The position numbers and the translations under genes are program-made. 64,000 nt of DNA from Oceanisphaera marina. GTDB lineage: Bacteria; Pseudomonadota; Gammaproteobacteria; Enterobacterales; Aeromonadaceae. Under the pieces are notes generated by a model. That model ran no database searches. It saw only the letters and a program-made list of their open reading frames with translations, and was not told the origin of the DNA. Where the stretch lies: contig NZ_BMKE01000016.1 of assembly GCF_014643915.1 (NCBI RefSeq), forward strand, positions 26,905-90,904, written 5' to 3'. Positions 45,996-55,849 of this stretch are shown one piece after another. The stretch's first letter is position 1. The number at the start of each line of letters is the position of its first letter.

Positions 45996-46081
45996 AAGGC
46001 GTCACTCACTTTATAGGGATTCAATAAAAAAGAGCGCGTATTTTACACTGAAACCACGGCGATGACACAGATTTGACCATA

Positions 46082-46108
46082 AAAAAACCCCGGCAAGCCG
46101 GGGTTTTT
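46082..46108 (-). terminator. Terminator after sodB
   Basis: AAAACCCCGGC-N-GCCGGGGTTTT type hairpin with T-tracts on both strands, 18 bases after the sodB stop. Confidence 0.9.
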
Positions 46109-46125
46109 ATCACATTCAGCCAGTA

Positions 46126-46707
46126 TTACTTGGCGAAGTTTTCTGCTGCGAATTCCCAGTTAACCAGGTCCCAGAAGGCTTTAACATAGTCTGGGCGCAC
46201 GTTGCGATAGTCGATGTAGTAGGCGTGTTCCCATACATCACAGGTCAGCAGCGGCGTCACGTTGTCGGTTAATGGGCAACCGGCGTTAGAGGTGTTGGCG
46301 ATGGCAACGGTGCCGTCGGCTTTTTTCACCAGCCAGGTCCAGCCTGAGCCAAAGTTGGTCACACAGGATTTGGTGAACTCTTCCTTGAATGCGTCGAAAG
46401 AACCAAAGGCTGCGTTAATGGCATCGGCCAGAGCGCCGGTAGGCTCGCCGCCACCGTTTGGAGCCAGGCAGTGCCAGTAGAAGGTGTGGTTCCAGATTTG
46501 TGCAGAGTTGTTGAAGATGCCACCAGAAGAGGTCTTGATGATGTCTTCCAGAGATTTACCTTCAAACTCGGTACCAGGAACCAGATTGTTCAGGTTAACC
46601 ACATAAGAGTTGTGGTGCTTACCATAGTGATATTCCAGAGTTTCCTGAGAAATATGCGGTTCCAGGGCGTTTTTGGCGTAAGGCAGAGCGGGAAGTTCAA
46701 ATGCCAT
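46126..46707 (-). CDS. sodB: Iron superoxide dismutase SodB
   Basis: A 193-residue cytosolic Fe-SOD. Metal ligands lie in YHYGKHHNSYV, IWNHTFYWHCL and DVWEHAYYIDYRN; AQIWNHTFYWHC with Gln-Ile-Trp and the FGSGWTWLV segment are typical of the iron form. The ATG at 46707 has GGAGA upstream. Divergent from grxD. Confidence 0.96.
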   Translation of the reverse strand: MAFELPALPYAKNALEPHISQETLEYHYGKHHNSYVVNLNNLVPGTEFEGKSLEDIIKTSSGGIFNNSAQIWNHTFYWHCLAPNGGGEPTGALADAINAAFGSFDAFKEEFTKSCVTNFGSGWTWLVKKADGTVAIANTSNAGCPLTDNVTPLLTCDVWEHAYYIDYRNVRPDYVKAFWDLVNWEFAAENFAK

Positions 46708-46991
46708 TCTTATAATCTCCATTTTGATGGTGCCAGCCTGAGGCTGGTCTCGACATTGCGACTTGCTTTCCTGAGCAGGCTCGACTAGCAACTATATAGT
46801 CGTAAGCCGCTAAATTACTGAATCCATTGTAGCAGTTAGCCAGATGGCTAAACAACAACACCTTTAGTAGGGTTATCACAACCGGTGCAAATGTGCAAAA
46901 AACATCGCACTAAACTGAGCGGGTACGATTGTTTTGCGACCCATTACAAGGGCTAACGGTTTCCTCTGTGTCAATTTATTAAGTCTCGGTC

Positions 46992-47019
46992 TTGTGACAT
47001 CAGAGGGATAAAGTAGAAT
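46992..47019 (+). promoter_or_regulatory. Likely grxD promoter in the 364-bp sodB/grxD gap
   Basis: TTGTGA (46992-46997) and TAGAAT (47014-47019) are 16 bases apart, about 45-50 bp upstream of the grxD ribosome binding site. The rest of the gap (46708-46991) shows no gene or recognisable site. Confidence 0.45.
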
Positions 47020-47071
47020 GGGTTTTTTAATAAATCCTGTTTTTACAAACAGCCGTCTGCCGAGGTGCCCC

Positions 47072-47410
47072 ATGGACACAATTGAAAAGATCAAAACCCA
47101 AATCAGTGAAAACCCGATACTCTTGTACATGAAGGGTTCCCCCAAGTTCCCAAGCTGCGGTTTTTCTGCCCAGGCTTCTCAGGCGCTGATGAACTGCGGT
47201 GAACCCTTTGCCTTTGTTGATATTCTGCAGAATCCGGAAATTCGTGCCGAGCTGCCCAAGTACGCCGATTGGCCAACTTTCCCGCAGTTGTGGGTAGATG
47301 GTGAGCTGATAGGCGGCTGCGACATCATCATGGAAATGTTCCAGCAGGGTGAATTGCAGCCATTGGTTAAAGAAACCGCAGCCAAATATCCCAAGCCAGA
47401 GCAGGAATAA
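47072..47410 (+). CDS. grxD: Monothiol glutaredoxin GrxD
   Basis: A 112-residue CGFS-type glutaredoxin. PKFPSCGFSAQA contains the single active cysteine; WPTFPQLWVDGELIGGCDI forms the glutathione/cluster-binding face. It carries and delivers [2Fe-2S] clusters. The ATG at 47072 has GAGGTG upstream; family length confirms the start. Confidence 0.96.
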   Translation: MDTIEKIKTQISENPILLYMKGSPKFPSCGFSAQASQALMNCGEPFAFVDILQNPEIRAELPKYADWPTFPQLWVDGELIGGCDIIMEMFQQGELQPLVKETAAKYPKPEQE

Positions 47411-47418
47411 GCCGAAGG

Positions 47419-47590
47419 GCAGCTGTAAGCCATAAGCAGTCAGCTATAAGTAAAAGACAACCGCTGTCTGTTGTAGCCGTTTATGTGTTCGGCAAGCAAA
47501 GGTATCTGGAAAGCGGCTGTGAGCATAATGCTGACAGCCGCTTTTTATTTGTAATTCATTAATTTTATCAGCAGCTTACAGCTTTCAGCG
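47419..47590. repeat. Inverted repeat pair around the grxD terminator
   Basis: CAGCTGTAAGCCATAAGC (47420-47437) and the opposite-facing CAGCAGCTTACAGCTTTCAG (47569-47588) bracket the hairpin at 47510-47546. Same dispersed family as at 33.3 and 41.7 kb. Confidence 0.65.
47510..47546 (+). terminator. Terminator after grxD
   Basis: AAAGCGGCTGT and ACAGCCGCTTT enclose an inner AGCAT/ATGCT pair; a T-tract follows. Confidence 0.85.
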
Positions 47591-47593
47591 TTG

Positions 47594-47923
47594 TTAGATG
47601 CACTTTACCGGCTTGGGCAAGCCGGCCAGTTTGGTGGCTTGCTTGGCGGGACCCTTGGGGAAGAGCCGGTATAAATAACGACTGTTGCCTTTTTCTTCGC
47701 CCAGCTCTTTGGCCATGGCTTTCACCAGGGCGCGCATGGCCGGCGAGGTGTTGTACTTAAGGTAAAAGTCGCGCACAAACTGAATGACTTCCCAATGTTC
47801 CGGGCTTAGCGTAATGCCTTCCTGCTCGGCCAATACAAGCACCATCTCCGGGTGCCAATCCTGGTGCTGCTTAAGATACCCCTGAGCATCGGTCTCGATA
47901 GTGCGGCCTTCAAACTCGAACAT
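47594..47923 (-). CDS. tusE: Sulfur carrier protein TusE
   Basis: A 109-residue DsrC-family protein that receives persulfide from TusBCD and passes it to MnmA for tRNA 2-thiolation. The C-terminal catalytic Cys sits in [26 protein letters not shown] and [20 protein letters not shown] are near-identical to E. coli TusE. AAGGAAG precedes the ATG. It follows yccS by 44 bp on the same strand. Confidence 0.97.
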   Translation of the reverse strand: MFEFEGRTIETDAQGYLKQHQDWHPEMVLVLAEQEGITLSPEHWEVIQFVRDFYLKYNTSPAMRALVKAMAKELGEEKGNSRYLYRLFPKGPAKQATKLAGLPKPVKCI

Positions 47924-47967
47924 AATGCTTCCTTTAATCTGGTGTCATTGAATGAGCTGCGGCGATA

Positions 47968-50148
47968 TTACCCAAGTTGAGACGCTGCTGCATCTGTTGT
48001 GGCGTCTTGCTGCTGAAAGCCTTCTGCCAGCTGATACAAATCATTTACCAACAAGGTCACATGGCTCAGTAACTGCTGATTAAGAATCAACCATTCATCG
48101 TCTCCATAAGCAGAAGCAGTCTGGTTGGCAGGCAAGGGGTCGGAGGCGGGCAGGGCATGTTTGCTGCGTAACGCCTGGGCCGATGCCTGCAGTCGGATCA
48201 CCAGTTGCTGAATTTGCTCATTGTGTTCGGCGTGCAGCAAGTCACTCTGGGCGCGATGTGCCCCCAAGGTTGAGAGATAAGACAAAAGAGCGTGATTGCG
48301 ATAGGCAATATCGAAACACAGGTTGAGCCAATACTTGGGAACCGGCTCTACCCGAATATTTTGCCAGGCCAGCGCCAATTGATTATCGGCCAGGTGAGCC
48401 TGCTTGCGGGCCAGCCTGTAATCGAGATCTTCATGTCTGCCACTTGAAAACTGCTTGGCAATCGCGGCCAGATAATGGGCGTTGGCCTCCATGGCATCGG
48501 CCATTAGTCGAGGCAGATGACGCCGTTGCCAGTCGGGCCAAATAAACCATACCGCCACAAACGACAGCAGGCAGCCCACCAGGGTATCAAACAGTCTGGG
48601 TAGCCAGATAAGCTCGCTTGCCCCGCCTTGCAGGTTAAAGGCCAGCAGCACAAACAGGGTAACAAAGCCCACGGCCCAGCTGTAATACACCTTGACCAGA
48701 GTAAAAAAGATAAAGGCGCCCAGCAGCAGTATCAGTAACTGGGCGCCAATAGACGGAAAAAGATACAGCAAAGGCACGGCCACCAGAATACCGCCCAGGG
48801 TACCCAAAATCCGCTGTACCAGCCGCTTGCGGGTGGCGCTGAAGCTGGGCTGACAGACAAAGAGAATGGTCAGTAATATCCAGTAGCCACGTTCCAGCTC
48901 AAAATAGGCAATCAGGCTGTAGGCCAGTGCAAAACCCAGGCTCAGGCGCACTCCGTGGCGAAACAGCAAAGAGTCGGGGTGCAGCAACGCGTGCAGTTTT
49001 GGCCAGAATGGCTGGCGCCGGGGGCGAGCCAGTTCAACAGACATTGCCTCGGGCAACGTCTGGCGCTGGGTGAGGGCCTCGGCACGCAGTAATGCCTGAT
49101 GCAGGTGCTCCATATTACGGCCCAGATACTTCATCGGGCTGAGTAAAGACGGCGGGTAGTCCTGCTTCAGATGGCTGTAATCCAGCTGATCTTGCAGGGC
49201 GCTCAGCTCCCAGGCGATACGCTTTCGATGTCGATAGGCATTGTGGGTTAAAATGGCGTAGCCCAATCGATAGCAAGACTCGCCTATTTCTACCAGCAGG
49301 GTCTGATAGCCTGCCAGTACGTCTTCCTGTTTTAAGTCCTGATTCAGCTGCTGATAAGAATAATGGCTGGAGGTGGCACGCTCATGCATGTCTTGTACCA
49401 GCAGATAAAGCGCCAATAGCCGTCCCAGTTCTTCTTGTTGCGGGTGTCGCCCCTGAATACGGCGATTGAGCATCTGTTTGGTGTTTTCCAGCGCGCTGAC
49501 CAGCTGAATATTCAGCTGGGCCAGTTGATGGCGCAAATGCTGATGTTGTTGCTCCGGGCTGTCGAAGAATCGGGATTTCTCCAACAGGTATCGGGACAGC
49601 GCAAAATAGCATTGTGCCAATTGTTCGTGCACTTGTTTATAAGGCCAGATCAATAATACCAGCCAGGACAACAAGCCGTACCAGGCGGCACCCAGGGTAA
49701 GCAGCAGGGGCTGATACCAAAACGAGGGGCTGTCGGCGTGTCCTTGCATGGCATAAAGGGAAACCAGCAAAATACCGAAGCCCAGCGTGCCGGCGGTGGA
49801 GCCCCAGGCGCCCATCAAGATCAGTCCTGCGGTACTCAGTACTAAAAAGGGGCCAAACAGCAAGGGGGCATCAATCAGCAGGGTAACCAGACTGATGGCG
49901 ATAAAGAAGCACAACAGGCTTAGCAGCAAATGCCGCAGCCGCCCTTTGGGATCTTGGTCTACCTCGCTGAGCGCACCGGCCATCACTCCCAGAGTCAGGG
50001 TGACGGCTGCGGGTGTCTGCTCCAGCCACCAGCCGGGCAGCAAGAGACTGGTCATGGCCAACAGCACCTTGAGCGCGAAAAAGAAATGGCTGTTGGTAAA
50101 CACCCCTCTAAACCAGGCAACAACGGGGGAAGATGCGTTTGATGACAT
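47968..50148 (-). CDS. yccS: YccS/YhfK-family (FUSC) inner-membrane protein
   Basis: About 726 residues in two membrane modules (about 20-180 and 390-540), each followed by a long helical cytosolic region, the arrangement of the YccS/FUSC family related to aromatic-acid exporters. Family segments: RKRLVQRILGTLGGILVAVP and LIWLPRLFDTLVGCLLSFVA. Transport function is inferred only. Start at ATG 50148 is chosen from the family N-terminus; no strong site is visible and an in-frame TTG occurs at 50226. The neighbourhood tusE-yccS-yccA-serT resembles that of enteric bacteria. Confidence 0.88.
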   Translation of the reverse strand: MSSNASSPVVAWFRGVFTNSHFFFALKVLLAMTSLLLPGWWLEQTPAAVTLTLGVMAGALSEVDQDPKGRLRHLLLSLLCFFIAISLVTLLIDAPLLFGPFLVLSTAGLILMGAWGSTAGTLGFGILLVSLYAMQGHADSPSFWYQPLLLTLGAAWYGLLSWLVLLIWPYKQVHEQLAQCYFALSRYLLEKSRFFDSPEQQHQHLRHQLAQLNIQLVSALENTKQMLNRRIQGRHPQQEELGRLLALYLLVQDMHERATSSHYSYQQLNQDLKQEDVLAGYQTLLVEIGESCYRLGYAILTHNAYRHRKRIAWELSALQDQLDYSHLKQDYPPSLLSPMKYLGRNMEHLHQALLRAEALTQRQTLPEAMSVELARPRRQPFWPKLHALLHPDSLLFRHGVRLSLGFALAYSLIAYFELERGYWILLTILFVCQPSFSATRKRLVQRILGTLGGILVAVPLLYLFPSIGAQLLILLLGAFIFFTLVKVYYSWAVGFVTLFVLLAFNLQGGASELIWLPRLFDTLVGCLLSFVAVWFIWPDWQRRHLPRLMADAMEANAHYLAAIAKQFSSGRHEDLDYRLARKQAHLADNQLALAWQNIRVEPVPKYWLNLCFDIAYRNHALLSYLSTLGAHRAQSDLLHAEHNEQIQQLVIRLQASAQALRSKHALPASDPLPANQTASAYGDDEWLILNQQLLSHVTLLVNDLYQLAEGFQQQDATTDAAASQLG

Positions 50149-50244
50149 TGAGTGGTTCACAATAGGCGATGCTTCGAAAGAGAGAATGCAGAATTCATTG
50201 CTTGATAATACGTAACTTGCGGCCAATAAACAGGTCAGCGCCCA

Positions 50245-50271
50245 TAAAAAAGCCCCTCACGGGGCTTTTTT
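50245..50271 (-). terminator. Terminator after yccA
   Basis: AAAAAAGCCCC-TCAC-GGGGCTTTTTT hairpin, 14 bases after the yccA stop on the minus strand. Confidence 0.9.
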
Positions 50272-50285
50272 GCATTACCGTGAGC

Positions 50286-50945
50286 TTAGTCGCGGCTGAA
50301 GCCCAGTAGCTGTAACAGGCTTAAAAAGATATTGAAGATGGACACATACAGGGTAACGGTGGCCGAAATATAGTTGCGCTCTCCACCATGAATAATGGCA
50401 CTGGTCTGCATTAAAATGGCGCCAGAAGAAAACAGAATAAACAGCGCGCTTAATGCCAGGCTCAAGGCGGGCAGATTGAAGAACAGGTTGGCCACAAAGC
50501 CTATCAGAATCACCACAAAGCCGGCCATCATCATGCCGCCCAAAAAGGACATGTCTTTTTTGGTAGTCAGTACATAGGCGGACAGGGATAAAAAGGTCAG
50601 CGCCGTGCCGGCCAGCGCCAGCATAACGGTTTCGGTACCGCTGGCGGTACTGAGGTAGTAATTGATGATGGGCCCTATGGTATAACCGGTAAAGGCAGTA
50701 AAGGCGAAAATGAACAACAAGCCCAGGCTGCTGTCCCGATTTCTTTCGGTCAGGTACATCAAGCCGTAAAAGCCAACCAGGGTAATGATAAGCCCGGGGC
50801 GAGGCAGATTCAGCATGGCACTGATACCGGCGGAGATAGAAGCCACCACCAGCGTCAAACCCAGCAGCATATAGGTATTGCGCAGCACCTTGTTGGTAGC
50901 CAGCGCACTAGACTGAGTATGGGGGATCGAATTTTGGTATCGCAT
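50286..50945 (-). CDS. yccA: Bax inhibitor-1/YccA family membrane protein
   Basis: A 219-residue protein with seven hydrophobic segments and BI-1 family signatures ([32 protein letters not shown], ending [10 protein letters not shown]). E. coli YccA is a substrate and modulator of the FtsH protease. AAGGAG precedes the ATG at 50945. Confidence 0.95.
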   Translation of the reverse strand: MRYQNSIPHTQSSALATNKVLRNTYMLLGLTLVVASISAGISAMLNLPRPGLIITLVGFYGLMYLTERNRDSSLGLLFIFAFTAFTGYTIGPIINYYLSTASGTETVMLALAGTALTFLSLSAYVLTTKKDMSFLGGMMMAGFVVILIGFVANLFFNLPALSLALSALFILFSSGAILMQTSAIIHGGERNYISATVTLYVSIFNIFLSLLQLLGFSRD

Positions 50946-51190
50946 GATACAAGCTCCTTAATCTGTCTCTGACACCTGGGGGTAGAAACGATGAGGGTGA
51001 TATAAAGTAATATTGCCATTTGGACATATCATGACCGGATTGTCGAGCTTTGTATTACGTTAACAAGAGCTGTATTGCTGGTTGGCCTGCTTGAGTTATC
51101 GGCAATGTGAACATAAAGTGCGCATTCAGGTTGATATTGTTATTTATGGGTTTACAGCAACGGGCTGCCTTGGGTATTATGCACCGCGTC

Positions 51191-51281
51191 GGAGGGGTGG
51201 CAGAGTGGTTGAATGCACCGGTCTTGAAAACCGGCATGGGTTTATAGCCCATCCAGGGTTCAAATCCCTGCTCCTCCGCCA
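51191..51281 (+). tRNA. serT: tRNA-Ser (anticodon UGA)
   Basis: A 91-nt class II tRNA with encoded CCA. Acceptor GGAGGGG pairs with CTCCTCC; the anticodon loop CTTGAAA gives UGA; a long variable arm (CATGGGTTTATAGCCCATC) and T-loop GGTTCAAATCC follow. Its position beside yccA agrees with serT of enteric bacteria. Confidence 0.98.
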
Positions 51282-51287
51282 GACCAT

Positions 51288-51323
51288 AAAAAGCCCGCTG
51301 TGTTAATTCACAGCGGGCTTTTT
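51288..51323 (+). terminator. Terminator after tRNA-Ser
   Basis: AAAAGCCCGCTGTG and CACAGCGGGCTTTT form a 14-bp stem with a 6-base loop and a T-tract. Confidence 0.93.
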
Positions 51324-51363
51324 GCATTCTCGAACCGTAAACCTGTCTTGAGAGACTCCAGCC

Positions 51364-52041
51364 ATGGATATACTGCGCAGCGACCCCGACTATCTGGTGA
51401 TCAATAAACCGGCTGGCATAGGCATGCATCAAGAAGGCGAGGAGCCAGGGCTGGTGCGTGTATTGAGTGAACGCCTGGGCGAGTCGTTATATCCGGTACA
51501 CCGGCTCGATAAAATGACCACCGGGGTGTTACTGCTGGCCCGAAATAGTGCGGCGAATCGTGAACTCAGTCGGCAATTTGCCGAGCGCAGCACCCGCAAG
51601 TGGTATCTGGCGCTGTCGGATAGCAAGCCCACTAAAAAGCAGGGACTGATCAAGGGCGATATGGAGAAAGCCCGCGGCGGCAGCTGGAAGCTGTCTCGCA
51701 ACCTGGTGAATCCGGCCATTACCCGTTTTTACAGTTGCTTGCTGGCCGATGGTACTGCAACCGGCGCGCTGCGCGGTTTTTTGTTGCAGCCCGAAACCGG
51801 CAAAACCCATCAACTGCGCGTGGCACTAAAAAGCCAGGGCAGCCCAATCTTGGGGGATGACCGCTACGGCGGAACGCCGGCAGATCGCGGCTACCTGCAC
51901 GCCTGGCAACTACAGTTTGAATATGGTGGTGAACCGGTATGCGTTCGCGCGCCCTTAATTTCTGGTCAGCATTTTTTAACCCATGGTGAGCAGTTAACGG
52001 CCTGGGCGGATGAAGTGATGGCAGCAAAAAGCGAGCGGTAA
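51364..52041 (+). CDS. RluA-type pseudouridine synthase (TIGR01621-like)
   Basis: A 225-residue single-domain RNA pseudouridine synthase. The catalytic aspartate is in YPVHRLDKMTTGVLLLAR; PETGKTHQLRVALKSQGSPI is motif III. No S4 domain, so it belongs with the small RluA-like proteins whose target RNA is unassigned. The ATG at 51364 follows GAGAG. Confidence 0.9.
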   Translation: MDILRSDPDYLVINKPAGIGMHQEGEEPGLVRVLSERLGESLYPVHRLDKMTTGVLLLARNSAANRELSRQFAERSTRKWYLALSDSKPTKKQGLIKGDMEKARGGSWKLSRNLVNPAITRFYSCLLADGTATGALRGFLLQPETGKTHQLRVALKSQGSPILGDDRYGGTPADRGYLHAWQLQFEYGGEPVCVRAPLISGQHFLTHGEQLTAWADEVMAAKSER

Positions 52042-52100
52042 TAAAAGGCGGCTACACTCGGTCAATGTTCATCATGGTGGTGACATTAAGGAGTAAGCGC

Positions 52101-52790
52101 ATGCAATACTGGATTATGGGGGCGGGCGGCATAGGCCGTGCACTTGCCGAGGCGTGCACGGCCCAGGGCGACAAGGTGTTGATATTCAGCCGCATCGACC
52201 CCGCCATTAGCGGTGTTGAGTGGCTGGCGGTGGACAATACCGACCAGGCGGCATTGGCTGAGGCCACCGCGGAGCATGTCCTTCCCGATAGGGTGATCAA
52301 TACCCTGGGCATGCTGCATCAGGGCGAACAGCAGCCCGAAAAACGCATCGAACAGCTTGACCTGGCGGCATTCAATAACAGCATGCGCATTAATACCTGG
52401 CCCACGCTGGCCATGGCCCAGCTGTTGTCGGCTCGACTTACCCGTTCCCATACACTGCAGTTCGCCGCCTTGTCGGCACGAGTAGGCAGCATCAGTGACA
52501 ACAGAGCCGGAGGCTGGTATAGCTATCGTATCAGCAAGGCGGCGCTGAATATGGCCATTAAAACCACCGGCATAGAATGGCAGCGGCGGTTTCCCGGCGC
52601 CATGATTGTCGGTTTGCACCCAGGCACAGTGGCGACCCATTTATCATCCCCTTTTAGAGCGGGGTTGGCCGAAGGGCAGTTACAGACACCGGCACAGGCG
52701 GCCCGACATTTATTGCAGGTGCTGGATGGTTTGCGCCCCGAGGATTCGGGACGACTGTTTGCCTGGGATGGCCAGGAAATACAACCCTAG
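52101..52790 (+). CDS. Short-chain dehydrogenase/reductase, CsgA-like
   Basis: A 229-residue Rossmann-fold NAD(P)-dependent oxidoreductase: cofactor loop MGAGGIGRALAEA, catalytic YSYRISKAALN (YxxxK), and LHPGTVATHLSSPF. It resembles the C-factor/CsgA group of atypical short-chain dehydrogenases; substrate unknown. AAGGAG precedes the ATG at 52101. It ends 82 bp before fruB. Confidence 0.87.
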   Translation: MQYWIMGAGGIGRALAEACTAQGDKVLIFSRIDPAISGVEWLAVDNTDQAALAEATAEHVLPDRVINTLGMLHQGEQQPEKRIEQLDLAAFNNSMRINTWPTLAMAQLLSARLTRSHTLQFAALSARVGSISDNRAGGWYSYRISKAALNMAIKTTGIEWQRRFPGAMIVGLHPGTVATHLSSPFRAGLAEGQLQTPAQAARHLLQVLDGLRPEDSGRLFAWDGQEIQP

Positions 52791-52872
52791 CCCTGTCAAT
52801 ATGCAGTGACCAGCCATGTCTGCAACGGCAGAAGAAGGAATGAGTGTCATTGTGAGGCCAACGGAGAAAGGC

Positions 52873-55797
52873 ATGTTTACCCTGTCGCTATCAGACATAA
52901 AAACCGGCGTGACCTATAGTGACAAAACGTCGGTTATTCAAGCGTTGGCGACCTGGCTGCAGCAAGACGGCCATGTGGCCCCCGGCTACGGCGACTGCCT
53001 GCTGGCGCGCGAGGCGCAGGCAAGCACCTATCTGGGCCAGGGGGTGGCCATACCGCACGGCATTCGAGATGGTCGCAAACTGATTAAACACACCGGCATC
53101 AAGGTGATGCACATTCCGGCCGGTGTTGCTTGGGGTAATGGCCACATTGTATATCTGGCATTGGGGATTGCCGCCGATAGCGATACCCATCTCGGCTTGT
53201 TGCAACAGCTGGCGCGGCGCTTGCAAAAGGGCGGTCTGCTGGAGCAGATAATGGCATGCGACAACCCCGCCGCCGTGCTGGCCCTGCTGCAAGCTCCGCC
53301 TGAGCCGACCGTGGTGCCTCAACACCTGCCCATCCCGATACCGCTCACCAGGGCACATCTGGCTCTGCAAATCACAAGCAGTTCGCTGGCTCAGCTGGTG
53401 ACGCAAGCTGCCGATCTATTAGGGCTGGAAGGCCGGGAAAAAGCGGCGTTTCAGCAGTCAAGCCCCTTGCACATAGGTCAGGGATGGTGGTTGTGCCAAG
53501 CCGAGGCGAGTTATCCCGATGCGGCCATGCTCACACTGAAGACAGCGCCTGATACCAGTCAGGCATCGTCGGTCGTGGGCTTGCTGGCGTTACAAGTAAA
53601 CGGTCAAGAACATAAAGCACTGTTGGACCGGCTCGGTCACTGGCTGGCGGCGGGTAAAGGGGCTGAGCTTGCGGGTAAGGCGAGCCCCGAGGAGTTTTGG
53701 GCGGCCCTGGCGCAAGGTCCCGAGTCCAGGCGTACTTATAGTGAGAAAACGCTGCAGGTATACAACGAACACGGTCTGCATGCCCGGCCCAGCGCCATGC
53801 TGGTGCATACCGCCAAGTCTTTTATCGCCGACATTGAAGTACGCAACCTCACCTTGGATGGACCCTGGGTGTCGGCGAAAAACCTGATGCAGATCATTAC
53901 TCTGGGAGCCAGTGCCGGACATGAATTGGTGTTTCGGGCAAACGGCCCGGATGCCGAGCAAGCGTTGGCTGCGCTGGCACACAGCATGAACGAAAACCTG
54001 GGCGAAAGTTCGCTCGCCATAAGTAGCGAGTCGGAGCCAACCGCCCTGGCGGCAAGTCCTGTGCTGGCTGCCAATATCAGCGCCAACACCCGTTTTACCG
54101 GCGTGACAGCCTCGCCCGGGTTGGCGGTTGGGCCGATATTTGTCGACTTGCCGTTGGAATTTGATTATCCCAAGCAGGCCTGTGATGCCGAGGCCGAACT
54201 GCAGGCGCTAAGTCATGCGCTGACCCGGTCGCGAGCCGATCTGGCAGTCACCGAAACGCGGGTGACGGACCCTTACGCCAAAGAACTGATGGCCATGCAC
54301 CGGGAGTTATTGGCAGATACGTCTTTGACCCTGGGGGTGCAGTGTCGTATTCAGCGAGGTCAGTCGGCCGCCGCCGCCTGGTGGAGCGAAATCGATACCC
54401 TTACCCGACAGCAGGCGGCGAATAAGGATGCCTTGCTGGCGGACCGCGCCATGGATATTCGTGATGTCGGGCACAGGGTCATGGCGCTGTTATGCCATCG
54501 ACAACAGCCTCAACCGCCGTCACACCCCTATATCTGGGTAGCTGAGGAAATCAGTCCGTCGCAACTGGTTAATCTGGACACGCGTCAGCTGCTCGGTTGG
54601 GTAAGTGTCGGGGGAGGGGCTTCTTCTCACAGCGCGATTTTGGCTGCCGCTTTGGGCATCCCCGCGTTGGTCGCGGTCGACGAAAGTGTACTGACTGTGC
54701 CCTCGGGCACCACCGCCATTCTTGATGGCGCCACTGCGACTTTATGCCTGGCGCCTGAAGCTAGCTTGCTGGATCAGGCTCGTGGCTGGCAGCAGCAAGA
54801 TCAGCAAGCAAGAGACAAGGCTTGGGAGCAGCGACATCAGGCGGCCACCACCCGTGACGGACATCTTGTTGAGGTGGGCGCCAATGTGGCCGACACCCGG
54901 GAAGCCGCCGACGTCGTGGCGGTGGGAGCGGATGGCATAGGATTACTGCGCACCGAATTTGCCTTTATGGCGCGCCGCCAGTTACCCGATGTGGCCGAGC
55001 AGCAAGCCATGTATCAAACGGCGCTGGATGCCCTGGTGGGTCGCCCTTTGGTCGCGCGCACTCTGGATATTGGCGGTGACAAGCCTCTGCTGTATTACCC
55101 CAGGGCAGATGAAGACAACCCCGCTTTGGGGGTGAGGGGGATAAGGCTGTGTCGTCAGCAGCCCCAATGGCTGGAAAATCAGTTGCGGGCCTTGTTGCTG
55201 GCGGCCGGCAAGCGGCCGTTGCGCATTCTGTTGCCGATGGTCACGGATATCGCGGAATGGCGATGGGCCAAGGCGTTATTCGATTCCATACAGGACGAAA
55301 TTCAGGCCCCGGATGTTCAGCTGGGGATGATGGTGGAAGTGCCGGCGGTGGCCTTGAATGCCGAGGTGTTTGCCGCCGAGGTGGACTTTTTCAGCATAGG
55401 CACCAATGATCTTGCTCAATACACGCTGGCGATAGACAGAGGTAATGGCGCCCTGGCTGCCCTTGCCGACGGACTCAACCCCGCCATATTGAAACTGATC
55501 AAAATGACCGTAACGGCGGCCCACCAGCAAGGAAAATGGGTCGGACTGTGTGGTGAGCTGGGTGCCGACCCGGTTGCCGTGCCGCTGTTGCTGGGCCTGG
55601 GGCTGGATGAGCTGTCGGTGAGCCTGAAGCAGGTGGCATTAGTGAAGTCTCATGTACGCCAGTGGCGGTTAAGTGATTGTCGCGCATTAGCCGAGCAGGC
55701 GCTAATGGCAACCGATGCCGCCGCCGTGCGAGCCCTGGTCATGCAGGCAAAAAACGGCGTTGCGATCGCTCAGGGGGAGCAGGCAGGTAGTCATTAA
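52873..55797 (+). CDS. fruB: Fructose PTS multiphosphoryl transfer protein FruB (EIIA-HPr-EI)
   Basis: A 974-residue cytosolic protein that takes phosphate from PEP to the fructose permease. EIIA-Fru is at 1-145 (His62 in GVAIPHG), a linker domain follows, then HPr (about 290-375, His303 in GLHARPS) and enzyme I (about 405-960, His586 in GASSHSAILA; PEP-binding GTNDLAQYTLAIDR). This is the Pseudomonas/Rhodobacter type, larger than E. coli FruB. The ATG at 52873 (MFTLSLSDIK, GGAGAAAGG upstream) matches the E. coli N-terminus. fruA follows after 52 bp; the usual fruK between them is absent. Confidence 0.94.
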   Translation: MFTLSLSDIKTGVTYSDKTSVIQALATWLQQDGHVAPGYGDCLLAREAQASTYLGQGVAIPHGIRDGRKLIKHTGIKVMHIPAGVAWGNGHIVYLALGIAADSDTHLGLLQQLARRLQKGGLLEQIMACDNPAAVLALLQAPPEPTVVPQHLPIPIPLTRAHLALQITSSSLAQLVTQAADLLGLEGREKAAFQQSSPLHIGQGWWLCQAEASYPDAAMLTLKTAPDTSQASSVVGLLALQVNGQEHKALLDRLGHWLAAGKGAELAGKASPEEFWAALAQGPESRRTYSEKTLQVYNEHGLHARPSAMLVHTAKSFIADIEVRNLTLDGPWVSAKNLMQIITLGASAGHELVFRANGPDAEQALAALAHSMNENLGESSLAISSESEPTALAASPVLAANISANTRFTGVTASPGLAVGPIFVDLPLEFDYPKQACDAEAELQALSHALTRSRADLAVTETRVTDPYAKELMAMHRELLADTSLTLGVQCRIQRGQSAAAAWWSEIDTLTRQQAANKDALLADRAMDIRDVGHRVMALLCHRQQPQPPSHPYIWVAEEISPSQLVNLDTRQLLGWVSVGGGASSHSAILAAALGIPALVAVDESVLTVPSGTTAILDGATATLCLAPEASLLDQARGWQQQDQQARDKAWEQRHQAATTRDGHLVEVGANVADTREAADVVAVGADGIGLLRTEFAFMARRQLPDVAEQQAMYQTALDALVGRPLVARTLDIGGDKPLLYYPRADEDNPALGVRGIRLCRQQPQWLENQLRALLLAAGKRPLRILLPMVTDIAEWRWAKALFDSIQDEIQAPDVQLGMMVEVPAVALNAEVFAAEVDFFSIGTNDLAQYTLAIDRGNGALAALADGLNPAILKLIKMTVTAAHQQGKWVGLCGELGADPVAVPLLLGLGLDELSVSLKQVALVKSHVRQWRLSDCRALAEQALMATDAAAVRALVMQAKNGVAIAQGEQAGSH

Positions 55798-55849
55798 TCG
55801 ATTGCCGCCGTTTACCAGGTAGAACAACAACGCCACGCAAGGAGGCAAT

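Noticed and set aside
46876-47145. 89-residue minus-strand frame overlapping grxD
   Set aside because: Runs antisense through the conserved grxD start and has no family resemblance.
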